Source of the DNA: Lycorma delicatula
Lineage: Eukaryota; Arthropoda; Insecta; Hemiptera; Fulgoridae
NCBI RefSeq assembly: GCF_047948215.1
Contig: NC_134458.1
Span: forward strand, 137,872,536-137,936,535
Length of the DNA stretch: 64,000 nt
Reading direction: 5' to 3'
Within the stretch, counting starts at the first letter, position 1, and each line of letters starts with the position of its first letter. Shown here in pieces: positions 46,013-56,771 of this stretch. The translations under genes were made by a program, and so were the position numbers. Below the pieces are notes generated by a model that was not told the DNA's origin, made no database searches, and saw only the letters and a list, made by a program, of their open reading frames with translations.

Positions 46013-48269
46013 CAGGCGGATTCCAAGTTGCACAGCAATTTCTCAAGAGATGATTGTATAGCCAAAAATAAGAAAAATGTTCATACAAACACTGATAAAA
46101 AAAAAAATTTGTTAGAGACTTTCGGTTCATGAAACATTTAGCCCTTCTTTCTGTTCCCTCTGTGAAATTAAATCATACTAAAATTCTTGGAGTACAAATT
46201 AATGGGTAGATGGCGCCTTCTTATGTTTTTTGATCTAAGAAATTGAATAAAAGTGGTTCCAGACCTCTATCTCACTTAGGTTTAAAGAAAAACTGTGTAA
46301 AACATGAAAAAAATTTGTTGGAAAATACACTTTTTTAGGTTTTGAATAAAATTACTTTGTTAATTTAACAATAAACAAATAAAAATGTCTAAACAACTTT
46401 GTAGAGAATTTAATTCTGAGAAAATTGATGTAAATGACATCTATTAAAATTAATGCAAATACTAAAAATTATAAAAATAAATTTGAAAAACATTCTTCTA
46501 AAACATTAAAAATGTTATTTTTTCAAAGTTTGGCAATAACAGCTGATCAACAATTAAGTTTAGTGTCTAGCATTTCATTATTCATTTGAGCAGTGTTTGT
46601 GCTGTTATTGTTGGGTCAGTTATTCGCATACAAATTTGTCTTCATTTGGAGTATTGACAGACATGTTACTCTATGGTAAACTAAATAAAAAAGAATTAGC
46701 TACTTTGCATAAATACTGGGAAAATTATTCAGATCGAAGAGTACCAGATCGTAAAAAATCTGAGGCTTTGGAGAGGCTAATTCAAGAAACAAGTATGCTT
46801 AAACATCAAATGATTCGATGCCGGTCGTGAATGATTTGTGAGAAATGTCAACACTGAAGAAGGAATATTGAATGCGGTACATGTATCTCTCACCTCAAAC
46901 ACTAGAAGGTTGTCCGTCACTTTCAAGCAAGTGTGTGGCGAACATTATGGGAGCAATAATTATACCCATTCCATACGACACATGTACAAGAGTTATTACA
47001 ACCTGATTCTGATAAATGGATGAAATTTTGTTGATGTTTAATTAGAAAATGTGAACATCATCCTGATTTCCTAAGTAATATTCTAATTAGTGATCAATGC
47101 TGTTTTAGAAGAAATGGCATTACAAATTATCGAAACACTCCCACTTAAGCAGAAGAAAATACCCATGAGACTGCTACAAGTTAGTTTCAAAGCATTTTAT
47201 CTTTTAATGTATGGTGTGGTTTTCTTGATGATAATCTCAAAGGCTGTATTTTCTTACTGCCAAGGCTCAATAGAGAGCAGTACTTGTATTTTTTTCAAAT
47301 AAATCTGAAGGAACTTTTGGAAGTTATTCCACTTTCAGATAGAGTGCAGATGTGGTTTGTCAATGATGGTGCACCTGCTCACTACTGTTGTGATGTGATG
47401 AATAATTTAAATAACACATTTAGTAAGCAATGGATTGGTCGAAAAACATCAGTAAAATGGCCATCTCAATCTCACACCAGCGGACATTTTCCTTTGGGGA
47501 TGGATGAAGTTCTATTCCGCTCATATTAGCATACAAGAAGAGTTGATAGATCGGATAATAGATGCTGGAGCTGCTATTAGGAGTAATAATGGTGCTATTA
47601 GACTTGTCCGACTAACATGGATTCGCTGAGTTGAAATATGCACTGAACAGAATGGCGACCACATCGAGCAATTGCTTTGAAGAAATGTTTGCAGCTTTAA
47701 CAAAAATTACCATTTTGATATTTAATAATTTTTAGAAAAAACCAAAAAGTATGTAATTTTTATTATTTTTAAATTTATTTTGTATTCATTTTTTTTTTGT
47801 TATTGATAAGTTTTCTATTTGTTTTCATTTACATTATGTTGTTCAAACATTGATGAAAATTGTTCTGTTTAAAATCATATCACTTTTCCGATCCTGTTTG
47901 TGTGTTTTGTTTCTCAAAGTTGAACTTCTCAAATTTGTTTTCAATTTTAATAGACATTACTTACATCGATTTCCCTAGAATTAAATTCTCTACAAAGTTA
48001 ACTAGATATTTTTATTTGTTTATTGTTAAATTAACAAAGTAATTTTACTCCAAACTTAAAAAATTGTATTTTCTGACAAAACATTTTTGTGTTTTACCCT
48101 GTTGTTAAAACCTAAGTGAGATAGAGGTCTGGGACCACTTTTATTCAATTTCTTAGATAAAAAACCATAAGTAAGAACCAGAATTACCCCAAGATTTCTA
48201 CCTTTTTTTCTTATTTTTGGCTGTAGAATCATCTTCTGAGAGATTGCACTGCAATCTGGAATCACTCTG
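46013..48269 (+). mobile_element. DNA transposon with long (about 380-bp) inverted repeats
   Basis: The left repeat (46013-46390) and the right repeat (about 48000-48269, inverted) share the tip CAG.G.GATTCCA, AGCCAAAAATAAGAAAAA, ATCTAAGAAATTGAATAAAAGTGG, CCAGACCTCTATCTCACTTAGG, and the inner end AAAATTACTTTGTTAATTTAACAATAAACAAATAAAAAT. The right copy lacks a block present in the left. Between them is a broken Tc1/mariner-superfamily transposase. Long repeats are unusual for that superfamily. TA precedes the left tip; the right flank (AATATG) does not give a clear duplication. Confidence 0.82.
46653..47700 (+). pseudogene. Transposase pseudogene inside the long-repeat element
   Basis: The N-terminal part reads MLLYGKLNKKELATLHKYWE with VPDRKKSEALERLIQE. 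The clearest catalytic stretch is VQMWFVNDGAPAHYCCDVMN at about 47340-47400 (second Asp in NDGAPAH), followed by KQWIGR. A frameshift near 47480 then leads to DIFLWGWMKFYSAHISIQEE and LIDRIIDAGAAIRSNNGAIR, the third catalytic region and C-terminus. The order matches insect transposases of the DUF4817/DDE_3 type. Multiple stops make it non-functional. Confidence 0.72.
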
Positions 48270-48539
48270 AATATGAATTACCCTTTTTTCTGTTAATAAT
48301 GTAAATGCATGATTACAGGTGATATGAGACAAGACATCAACTAGTCACACATGAAAATCCTTACATACCAAGGAAAATCATTCCAACTCAAACAAATTTG
48401 GGAGATTAATTTGAGAATTGAGATGACTTTCTGTTGGTGCTTTCATCTAGTCAAATAAATTGTTAATCAATTCCACCAAAATTCTGATGTTATCCTGCAA
48501 CTAACACCTTCATTCTGTTTATTGATGACTACATCATGA

Positions 48540-48768
48540 AGCCCACCGAGCAGTTATTAACTCGTCATTGTAAATCAGCTGATTTTAAAGTCGAGAGTTC
48601 TAAGGTTCATATCCTAGTAAAGACATTAACTTTTATTCATATTTGAATACTAAATCATGGATACCATGAGACTGTACAAGACTACACTTCATTTATATTA
48701 CATATCATCCTCATTCATCCTCTGACGTAATACCTTATGGTGGGTCTGGAGGCTAAACAGAAAAAAGA
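48540..48768 (+). mobile_element. tRNA-derived SINE (family A), copy 3
   Basis: A tRNA-like head (about 48548-48616: TTAACTCGTCATTG…GATTTTAAAGTCGAGAG…AAGGTTCATATCCTAG, with a B box GGTTCATATCC) is followed by a body. The tail ATACCTTATGGTGGGTC.GGAGGCTAAACAGAAAAAAG matches the SINE at 38451-38612. The body matches the copy at 39371-39644. It therefore links the other two into one family. Confidence 0.82.
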
Positions 48769-49733
48769 GAGACTATATCATGAACATAATTACTTCTATA
48801 GAAAGCAACAGCACCTATTGCACCTCAGATGTTTTATATGATTTACATCATTAAGAAATTTGGCTAAGTAGTGTAAAATAACAATTCAATAATCCTCTTG
48901 TAAGAAATATTTCATTGCCATTACTTATTAGGCAGATAAAAGTGAAAAATTATTTTCAGAATTGGTTATTAGTTCATTTATAATGAAGCAGCTGGTTTTG
49001 TCGCAATCACTATAATTTTTAAATAATACTGATAATTGTACATAAACAACCAAAGTACAAAGGTAACATGAAAATTAAAATCTAAGAAAATAAATGAGTT
49101 TTATTTGTCTGTGCCTGGGCTTTCAGCACTTGGTTTCTTCAGCATTTGTTAATTAATCAACAATCATATTAATCTTTTGGAAGATCACTTCTTACTAACT
49201 TAGCTTTTCTTTAAGTTTTAACTTTTCTTTAACTTCTTTAACTTTAACTTTTCTTTGATTGTTTTACTCATACTTTTGTTTATATCTTTTAATTTGATCT
49301 TTGTTAATGTTACTAATGTGAATCTGAGTCAAAAGAAAACTTCTGTCACTCGGTATTTTTCTAGTTCCTGTGAAAATCAAAACTGCTAAATCAAAGTTCC
49401 ATACTTTTATATTTATCCAAATGTCAATTTTTGAATTATATTGATTGATCATATCTGATTTTTATTTTATATTTTCAATCATGCTTCTATCTCATTATTA
49501 ACCAGATGGTATTACAGAAGTCTTTCATGGTCAGAATTGATCAAATACATTTGAACAGTACCATCCACTGAATTCCAACAAGTAATATATTCCAACAATA
49601 AAGTAATTCATAACTAAATAATAATGTAGTTTTTTTGAAATTAAAACATCATTCTTGCAGCATCATGGAACTGGTGTGATTCATTACAGAAAAAAGAACC
49701 ATATGAAGAAAAAGGAGATTAGATTATTACACA

Positions 49734-49769
<36 letters not shown>

Positions 49770-49929
49770 AGAAAGGTTAATATTTGCATTTGTTCCATAA
49801 TCATACATTTATTGCAATCATTCAGCTGATGTGAGTATTATTTAAATAGCAAAAACACAAGATAATAATAAAAAAAAACAATATATACCTTAATAGTATT
49901 TTGACATAAGTGTATTTATAAAAAAGAAG

Positions 49930-49966
<37 letters not shown>

Positions 49967-50234
49967 CTCTTTTACTGTATGGTGTATATATATTTTTCTT
50001 AAAAACACAGTTATTATTTTTATTATTGCCTTGGAAATTCCTATGACAAATGTGTACTAGGATGATAATAAAAATTATATATTTGTTTTTAGTAAAAAAT
50101 AAAAAAAAAATACCATGGAACAACAAGGGATTGGTGGGTGAGAAGGAATGGGGAGTTGGGTGAGATATACAATGATGATGGAATTGTGAATGTAGTGCGA
50201 GTGAAGTGTAGTGTGAATGAAGTGTATTGTAAAT
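48769..50234. other. AT-rich stretch without a gene
   Basis: It includes (TA)n tracts at 49739-49765 and 49931-49962. A 121-codon minus frame (49890-50255) runs through the second tract, has no family resemblance, and is treated as chance. Confidence 0.55.
49931..49962. repeat. (TA)n microsatellite
   Basis: Sixteen TA units; a shorter tract lies at 49739-49765. Confidence 0.92.
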
Positions 50235-50490
50235 GTAGTGAGATGGGCGGGTCAAAGATGAGAAGGCAAGATGGTCATGTGGTCAAAGTGGAGTAGGACA
50301 GGATAATTTCGGTGATGATGAGGCACAGAAAAGAGGGGAAATGTAGAAGAGGAAGACCTAGATGGAGATAGTGTGATGGTGTCAGGGAGGATTTTGGTGA
50401 GGACTGAATGGTGGTGGCAAAGGATAGGGAAAGGTGGAGGAGACTTTTGTCACAAGTCATGGATCCACAAGATCTTTCAAGAGCAGGGTA
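50235..50490 (+). pseudogene. LINE reverse transcriptase, extreme C-terminal fragment
   Basis: Frames give GHVVK, then KRRGKCRRGRPRWR, CDGVREDFGED and RERWRRLLSQVM, which is the basic GRPR…D.V..D…R.RWR signature that ends one common insect LINE RT type (compare GRPRLEYVKQ…ESWRAASNQ at 40556-40700). A stop replaces the Trp after GRPRWR. Only the last 80 or so residues remain. Confidence 0.6.
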
Positions 50491-50744
50491 ATGTAATTAT
50501 TAATAGGGGTAATGATGAGATTCAAGCTGGCTGAAGTCTTTTTTCTGACTAGGATGCAAACTTACAATATTTAATGTATTTAATGATGCTGTATATTTCA
50601 TTTCGTTACTTCTATTACTCTATGTTACATTATTCTATGTTACTCTTTAAGATGATTCTAGTGTTGCAGAATGTTAACATAATAAGGGATGCAGTTGTAA
50701 AGCATTGCAAAAGTACAATTGGCACTAGCTAGGATTGTTTTTTT

Positions 50745-51035
50745 TTTTTTTTATAGAAAATGATGCTCATTATGTAGCTAGTTCTTCCAGGGATAGATAT
50801 GTTACTTGTAGGAGTGAGCATGTGTTTCATGTCAGTGGGTTTGGTATGTTGATATGCAAAGTATATTCCTCTACAGTGAGGACAGAAACAAAAAACTCCT
50901 CACTATTGTAAGCAAGTCTGGTGTGGGATTTATGTAATTTTTGGAAAGGACTGTACTTTTTTTGAGTAACATCTCATATCAGGTTTCAAAACCATTACAG
51001 TTATGGCAGCTGTAATAATTTAATCTTAATGTACT
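50745..51035 (+). repeat. Dispersed repeat family B, copy 2
   Basis: It is collinear with 1690-1955: GATATGTTACTTGTAG…GTCAGTGGGTTTGGTATGTTGATATGCAA, then after a longer middle AACCATTACAGTTATGGCAGCTGTAAT. It starts after a T run at 50738. Divergence from copy 1 is high. Confidence 0.5.
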
Positions 51036-51189
51036 CGTACATACACAGATGCAGTTTACCATCATACTCAGGACCTGGTGTGATTATTATTTTTAAGAAT
51101 GTTATGCAATTTTTCAAGAGTTATCTTGTGTTTCATCAGGTTGCCAAACATCATTTCTTTATAGCATATTCTACACGAAATTTTTTGTG

Positions 51190-51960
51190 TTTTTGATAAA
51201 CTAAAAAAAACTGGTATTTTTTTGCTTCGCCACCTCAAAAATCACCTTCTAAGAAAATTATTAGATTTTTCTACATTTACTATGAAAAATAGAAGGAACA
51301 AAAAAAAAAAAAAATATCTAAAAAATGTACAACCTAAAAAATAAACAGTTACCTAAGATATCTTTTGTGGAGGGTGGGTGAATTATGATAAAATTTTATT
51401 GTAATATTATAACTAAATTTTTAATAAACAAAAAAAAATTTGAAAAATTAAAAATAATTAATATTTTTAAACTTTGATCAGCTCTCCCATCCTCCATTAT
51501 TACTCTTAAAGTATTTTTTTTCTGTCACTTGCACTACTACTATGCCTAGGAAAACATTAAAAAGAAATTCACTAAAAAAATATGCAATAAATAAAAAAAA
51601 ATGTTTTTTCGATTTTTGGGGAAGGGACAGATTAAAAAAAATGAAATGGTGAAAAATGTTTCACCAAAGGTGAACAACTTTGAAAAATTGACCCCTGAAC
51701 CTCCCCCTCTGGAGATATTGACTCAAAAATTTTATCAACAAATTGTCCCATATACACATAATTTCATCAAATTCAGCTTATCCAGTTACAAGTTATAAAG
51801 TTTCAAACACACCAATACATACTACGTACGAATATTATCCTCAATTATCTTTTTTTTTGTTTTTTGGGCTTTCTGGGTTGTGAAACATCAAGAAATGAAA
51901 AAACCATGCCCCCCATTTTTTGGCTGATTAACATACTTTCTCGTAGCATAGTTGTAAGGC
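51190..51960. repeat. Probable dispersed repeat, class unknown
   Basis: Phrases such as GACCCCTGAACCTCCCCCTC, GAGATATTGA, TTTTATCAACAAATTGTCCC and TCATCAAATTCAGCTTATCC then AGTTACAAGTTATAAAGTTT resemble a noncoding interspersed repeat seen in insect genomes. No frame or terminal repeat defines its class or ends. Confidence 0.35.
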
Positions 51961-52629
51961 TATGATACCAGGAAAGTAAAATTCACCGATAGAGTAATAT
52001 TGTAATGAAAGAAAATATTTTTATTGTAATTATATTTTTAATTAATTGGTGAGAAGATATTTTTTTAAGGTTTAGTAATTTAAAGAAAATGATAATTGAA
52101 GTATATAATAAGGCTCTTTTCATAAGCCAGATTATTTAAAAAAAGTTAATTTTTTTTCGTAGCAAAGATTCATAAATATAAATTCACAAGAGTAAGAAAA
52201 CATTTTTTCTGAATTAGCCCATTCAGAAACTATATTAACTGAAATACTGTTTTTGTCCAAGAATGCATCTCCAGTGAGCACCATATCTTGTATAACAGCT
52301 TAATTAAATTTAAACTTTTATTTCAGTAGATAAATGGAGGGAGGTGCATGGACAAAATCAGCACTAACAAGTATTATAATTAGAATAACCAAATACAGAG
52401 TGGCACACGAAATGATCCAACATTTGTTTTGGCAATATTTGTTTAGGTCAATAATATTGATAGACAAAAAAAATTGTTTAGTGTTTCTCTAAGTGTGATA
52501 CCATTTATTGAATTGATTTTTTGCATACATTACAGATCTATAAATACAATTTTTCTATCACCCTTAGTTTTAAATAAATTACGCTTCAAAAAAATTAAGG
52601 GAAAATATAGTTAAAATCTGTAAAGTTTA
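51961..52629. other. Stretch without a gene; possible lone transposon tip
   Basis: AGAGTGGCACACGAAATGATCCAAC near 52397 looks like the tip of a Tc1/mariner-type inverted repeat, but no partner was found. The rest is AT-rich and unremarkable. Confidence 0.35.
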
Positions 52630-54065
52630 TAATTTTGCGTGGCCATACCTGTGTTAGAATGATTTCGCTGATGCTTTTCTTGTATAAAGAAAGCGGGTTT
52701 CCATCACCGAAATGTCCTGGTGGAAACATTCATCGTGTTCGTCTTTTATATCTCAGGTTTTCCGGGAAAAAATCCAGATGTGAGAAGAGGAAATGTATTT
52801 CCAAAGACATATTACATCCCATAGCTCTGTATGAAGTAAGAAATTGATTAATAATATCGTGGTAATTGTCGGATTTTTGTTTACTGAGAATACTTTTGCC
52901 CTTTCTACAAAGGGCAAAGTGTAAGCTGCACTTTCTACATTATTTAACATCTAGTTAAATACATGATAATTGATCAACTCTCTTATTTGAGGACCAACAA
53001 ATAATCCTTCTTTAATTTTTCCTTCAGTTACATTTGAAAATTTCTGCCTGATGTCCAAAAATCCGGGACTATCCTTCTTTATTGCTTCTACAAAACTTTT
53101 ATTAGTACTAGCTTGATAGGGAGACGAGGTAAAAGTATTTTTTTGGGTTCAACTAAGGGCTCATAAATAATATTTTTTTCATTTGGAGTTAAGTTGTCTC
53201 CTTTCTTCCACTCTCTGGTAATATAATGTTTATCCCTAGCTCGGCTGTCCCATTCGCAAAGAAAACACATCTACTTAGTATAGCCTAACTGCATGTCTAA
53301 CAAAACAGCTATAACTTTCAAATCACCACATATGTTTCAGCTGTGTTTTTTATAATTTATTTTTTCAAGAACGTCTTTCATCACATCGTATGTCTCTTTC
53401 AAATTAATACCATAAGCTATTGGTATCGAAGGATATTTGTTACCGTTGTGTAGTAGAACCACTTTTAAACTATACTTTGATGAATCTATGAAAAGGCGCC
53501 AGTCCTTAGGTTTGTGAACTTATTCTAAGTGCAACATAAGTTCATCAATATTTGTGCAATAAACCAATTATTTTCATCAATAAAGTACTGAGAAAGTTCT
53601 TTTTGTCGGCTTCGAAAGCCCAAAATTTTTTTGAAGTAAATTCCAACCTTGCAGTCTTGATCCTAACAATTCAGCTTGATTTTTTGATAAATTTAAATCC
53701 CTAACCTAGTCATTTAATTCACCTTGTGATATAAGATGTGGCTTATTTGAAGATAATTCAAAATCAAAATCATTGTTGTCTTCTTCAGTACTGCCTGATT
53801 CTTCGTCACTGCTTTTGAAACATACATTCACAGATGGCTTAGGAACTGGAATAATTTCTCTGTGAGGTACAGGCCTGATTGCAGATCGCAATGAGGGATA
53901 TTTTACAGTATGTTTAGATTTTTTAGAAATTCCAGACACACTTGTTAAACAAAAGTAACAATCGGTTACATGATCCTTTGGTTCACGCCAAACCATTGGT
54001 ATTCCAAATGGCAAAGCCTTCCGTGTACCTTTCAGCCATCCTCTTAAATATACAGAACAATTAGT
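52630..54065 (-). pseudogene. Second copy of the uncharacterised arthropod repeat-gene family
   Basis: On the minus strand the product opens with LRGWLKGTRKALPFGIPMVW (54050-53990), REPKDHVTDCYFCLTSVSG, YPSLRSAIRPVPH and an acidic Ser/Glu linker ending ISQGELND. After a stop it continues with LNLSKNQAELLGSRLQGWNL, then DWRLFIDSSKYSLKVVLLHN, YGINLKETYD, ICGDLKVIAVLLDMQLGYTK, MCFLCEWDSRARDKHYI (53270-53220), EPLVEPKKILLPRLPIKL, EGKIKEGLFVGPQIREL and DECFHQDIS. CYFC and CFLCEWD contain conserved Cys pairs that could bind metal; that is inference. Stops and frameshifts throughout make it a pseudogene. It supplies the N-terminal half missing from the copy at 1-1110. Confidence 0.8.
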
Positions 54066-54570
54066 GCATACTATAAGTATGCACTATTAGTATATACTAT
54101 AAGTATATACTATTAGTGGACAGCTGTATTTTCAGCTACATGTTTTGACCTGTACAGACATGATTAATCTTGTCAATGAAGGCTCACTATTCAGTATTAG
54201 ATATGATGTCATAATATGTGACTATGATATGATTTAATTCTTTGTCTAGTATTGTTTATTTATCGCTTACAAATTATGTTAACAAAGTTAAACAATAAAA
54301 AATGAGCTAACAAAATAAAATATAGAAGCTTAAAGTGCTAACTACACGTTGAAATATGAAAAAAATCCCTTAATTAAAATTTAAAGAATTTTCAAAAATT
54401 GTGGGTGATAGAAGATTCTGAGTTCATATTCGTTTTCAGCATAACAAATAAAAAACCAGATTAAAATCATGTATTGCATGATTAGTGTTTTATATTAATG
54501 TATTTTAATGTAATTATATTAATGTGTTTTATGTTGGCAGAAGTGACAGCAAATCATGACTATTAGTTTC
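54066..54570. other. Short AT-rich spacer
   Basis: It begins with imperfect repeats of AGTATGCACTATTAGTATATACTATA type (54066-54112). No gene was seen. Confidence 0.5.
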
Positions 54571-54610
54571 TTCTCTTTCCGAGTGCGCTGTTTGTGTATC
54601 GTTCCAAGAT

Positions 54611-55664
54611 GGCTAACAAAGGAAGACTGACTGTTGAACAGCGCGTAAAGACTGTTGTTTTTTTTAATGAAATGAAAAGTGTGATGAAATGAAAAGATGC
54701 ACATTTTCAAACTCGGTGGTCGCCCTCATTTAAAACAATATGTAGACTTTACGAAAAATTGAGTAGTGATAGTTCAGTATTTGAGAGTAAGCGTGAACGG
54801 CCTGAAAATGTTCGCTCCCCACAGAATGTCGAAGCTGTCAGAGCAGTGTTGCTGAGGAGCTCGGGTAAACCAACAAGAAAATTGGGATTTCTAGGCAGTC
54901 TGTACAGCGAATTTTAAAAACTGATTTGCATTTGTATCCGTAAAAAATAACAGTGTTGCATAAATTAACGGTTTACGACAAACATCAAAGAATGGCATTT
55001 GCTGAACGGGCTGTGAACCAAAACGTAAATTGTTGAACAATGTTTGGTTTTCAGATGAGTCATTTTCACCTAAACGGGGTTGTTAATAAACAAAATGTGC
55101 GTTTTTGGGCTTCCGAAAATCAACTAGTGCTTCATGAAAAGGTGCATCACGCTCCAACAATTACGGTATGAGCCGCTATTTCAAGTCATGGAGTAATGGG
55201 CCATTCTTTTTTGAACAGACAGTACGGTGAACGTTATCTAAACATACTGCGTAATGATGTTGTTCCTCGGCTTCTTGCAAAAGCTTTGATTAGAAAATGA
55301 GTGGTTCATGCAGGATGGAGTCAGACCACTCACAGCTAATGTTGTTTTAGATTTTCTGCGTGAAACCTTTAACGCAAATGTCATTTCAAACCGATTTCCT
55401 AATCGTTTTGCGTGTGGACAGATCTAGCTCCCGTACAGTCCTGATTTGAATCCGTGTGATTATTTTCTTTGGGGATTTCTATCGGAAAAGATTTTCCCTA
55501 AACAACCTCATACAGTGATGAAACTAAGAGTGCTGATAATTGAGGCGTGCAACGAGATAACCGAGAATATGCGCCGTCGAGTTATTAACAACATAGGAGT
55601 TCGTGTTGAAGAAATTAGTAGACGTGATGGTGGTGATATTGAACATGTGATAAGCAGAATATAA
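54611..55664 (+). pseudogene. Tc1/mariner-superfamily transposase pseudogene (DUF4817 type)
   Basis: It starts MANKGRLTVEQRVKTVVFFN and soon meets a stop after MKSVMK. Later frames give SFKTICRLYEKLSSDSSVFE, KRERPENVRSPQNVEAVRAV, VNKQNVRFWASENQLVLHEK (around the first catalytic region), GVMGHSFLNRQYGERYLNI-like sequence, a decayed second catalytic region (QDGVRPLTANVVLDFL), PYSPDLNPCDYFLWGFLSEK (third region, 55434-55490) and EISRRDGGDIEHVISRI at the end. The order is complete but many frames are used. The expected right end of the element is not visible: the U6-LINE chimera starts 21 bases after the stop and may have inserted into it. Confidence 0.82.
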
Positions 55665-55685
55665 TTTCCATGTATATATAAACTT

Positions 55686-55792
55686 GTACTTGCTTCGGCA
55701 GTACATATACTAAAATTGAAACGCTACAGAGAAGATTAGCATAAACCCTGCGCAAGGATGACACGAAAATCGTGAAGCGTACCACATTTTTT
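55686..55792 (+). ncRNA. U6 snRNA retro-copy, 5' half of a U6-LINE chimera
   Basis: The 107 bases are a nearly complete U6 spliceosomal RNA: GTACTTGCTTCGGCAGTACA, TATACTAAAATTG, the ACAGAGAAGATTAGCAT catalytic core (ACAGAGA box intact), CCCTGCGCAAGGATGACACG and CGTGAAGCGTACCACATTTTTT. Differences from typical insect U6 include AAA in place of GGC after TTAGCAT and a few single changes. The terminal T run passes straight into LINE sequence at 55793. No PSE/TATA spacing typical of U6 genes is apparent upstream (a TATATATAA lies only about 7-15 bases away), so this is most likely a retro-copy, not an expressed gene. Confidence 0.9.
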
Positions 55793-56771
55793 GGCTCCCA
55801 ATAAGACGGCGATGTTGCCGATGGTTGGCCGACGGAAATTGAGGGATATGGCTGTTGTAGTAGACGAAAAAATAATAAAGGAGGATAGGGTAATTAAGTA
55901 CTTAGGGGTATACTTGGAGAGATCCAGGAAATTTACTACCCATGTCAGGGAGGCTGTTGCAAAAGCTGAGAGGACCATGATTGCTCTAAGGAAACTGATG
56001 CCGACAAAGTCTGGACCCAGAGATGGTGTAAGGAAGCTTACTTTATCAATAGCAACATCTGTGCTGTTATAGGCGGCCCCGGCCTGGAGGTCAGTTCGAG
56101 AATTTAAGAGGAGCTGTGGGCTTTTACAGTCATTCCAGCGTAGACTGGCGATCGGGTCTGCTATGCATACCGAACAGTATCCATGGAAGCGGTCGGAGTA
56201 ATAGCCGGTGTGCCACCGATCAGCCTCATAATTAACTTGATTTTCAGAATTCACGATGTGGTTCCCAAGAAACAGGGAAACCAAATACTGCTGGAAGAAT
56301 GGCAGGCGTCCTGGGAAGCCTCAACTAAAGGAGCGTGGACCAAGCGTCTGAATCCCAGACTTGAACCCTGGGTCCGGAGGGGGTGCAGGGGGTTTCATAC
56401 TTCCTTACGCAGTTCATTTCGGGCCGCGGAGGATTTGGGGCATACCTAAACAGGTTCAAAAGAAGATCTTCACCTGACTGTATATATTGCGGAGCGGAAG
56501 ATACTCTGGAACATGTGTTCTTTGTTTGTGACAAATGGATGCTTTTAGGGTCTCACCTGAACTAGTCAGCTTGACACCGGAAAATGTGATAGAATTTATG
56601 CTGAAAAAAAATAGACAGTGGGAACTGGTATCAAGTATAGTTGCAAATATTCTCAGTACGAAGGAAATAGAAGAGAGAACTGGAATGCTGACTGACTATG
56701 CTGGGTACTCGACAGGGCAACCAGTCGAGTACCCAGTAGTGAGGATTTCTACAGTGCAACCAGCGGAATGA
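55793..56771 (+). pseudogene. R1-like LINE RT C-terminal region, frameshifted
   Basis: Visible are MLPMVGRRKLRDMAVVVDEK, VIKYLGVYLERSRKFTTHV, a TAG at about 56070 where the family has Tyr (LLYGAPxW), AIGSAMHT, MEAVGVIAGVPPISLI, WQASWEASTKGAWTKRL, FLTQFISGRGGFGAYLNRF and the zinc knuckle CIYCGAEDTLEHVFFVC (C-x2-C-x7-H-x4-C). Frame changes near 56170, 56385 and 56535 break the ORF. The knuckle spacing is the same as in the LINE at 32188-34421. The RT active site lies upstream of the truncation and is absent. Confidence 0.85.
56701..56736 (+). repeat. Perfect 13-bp hairpin near the LINE ORF end
   Basis: CTGGGTACTCGAC (56701-56713) and its exact reverse complement GTCGAGTACCCAG (56724-56736) are separated by 10 bases. 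It lies just upstream of the 3' UTR of the R1-like LINE. Confidence 0.8.

Noticed and set aside
49890..50255. 121-codon minus-strand frame
   Set aside because: It runs through a (TA)n microsatellite, is of low complexity and matches no family.
55686..55792. Functional U6 gene
   Set aside because: No properly spaced promoter elements, sequence changes next to the core, and direct fusion to a LINE.
55736..56284. 182-codon minus-strand frame opposite U6 and the LINE
   Set aside because: It is antisense to a clearly readable LINE RT and covers the U6 copy; a shadow frame.
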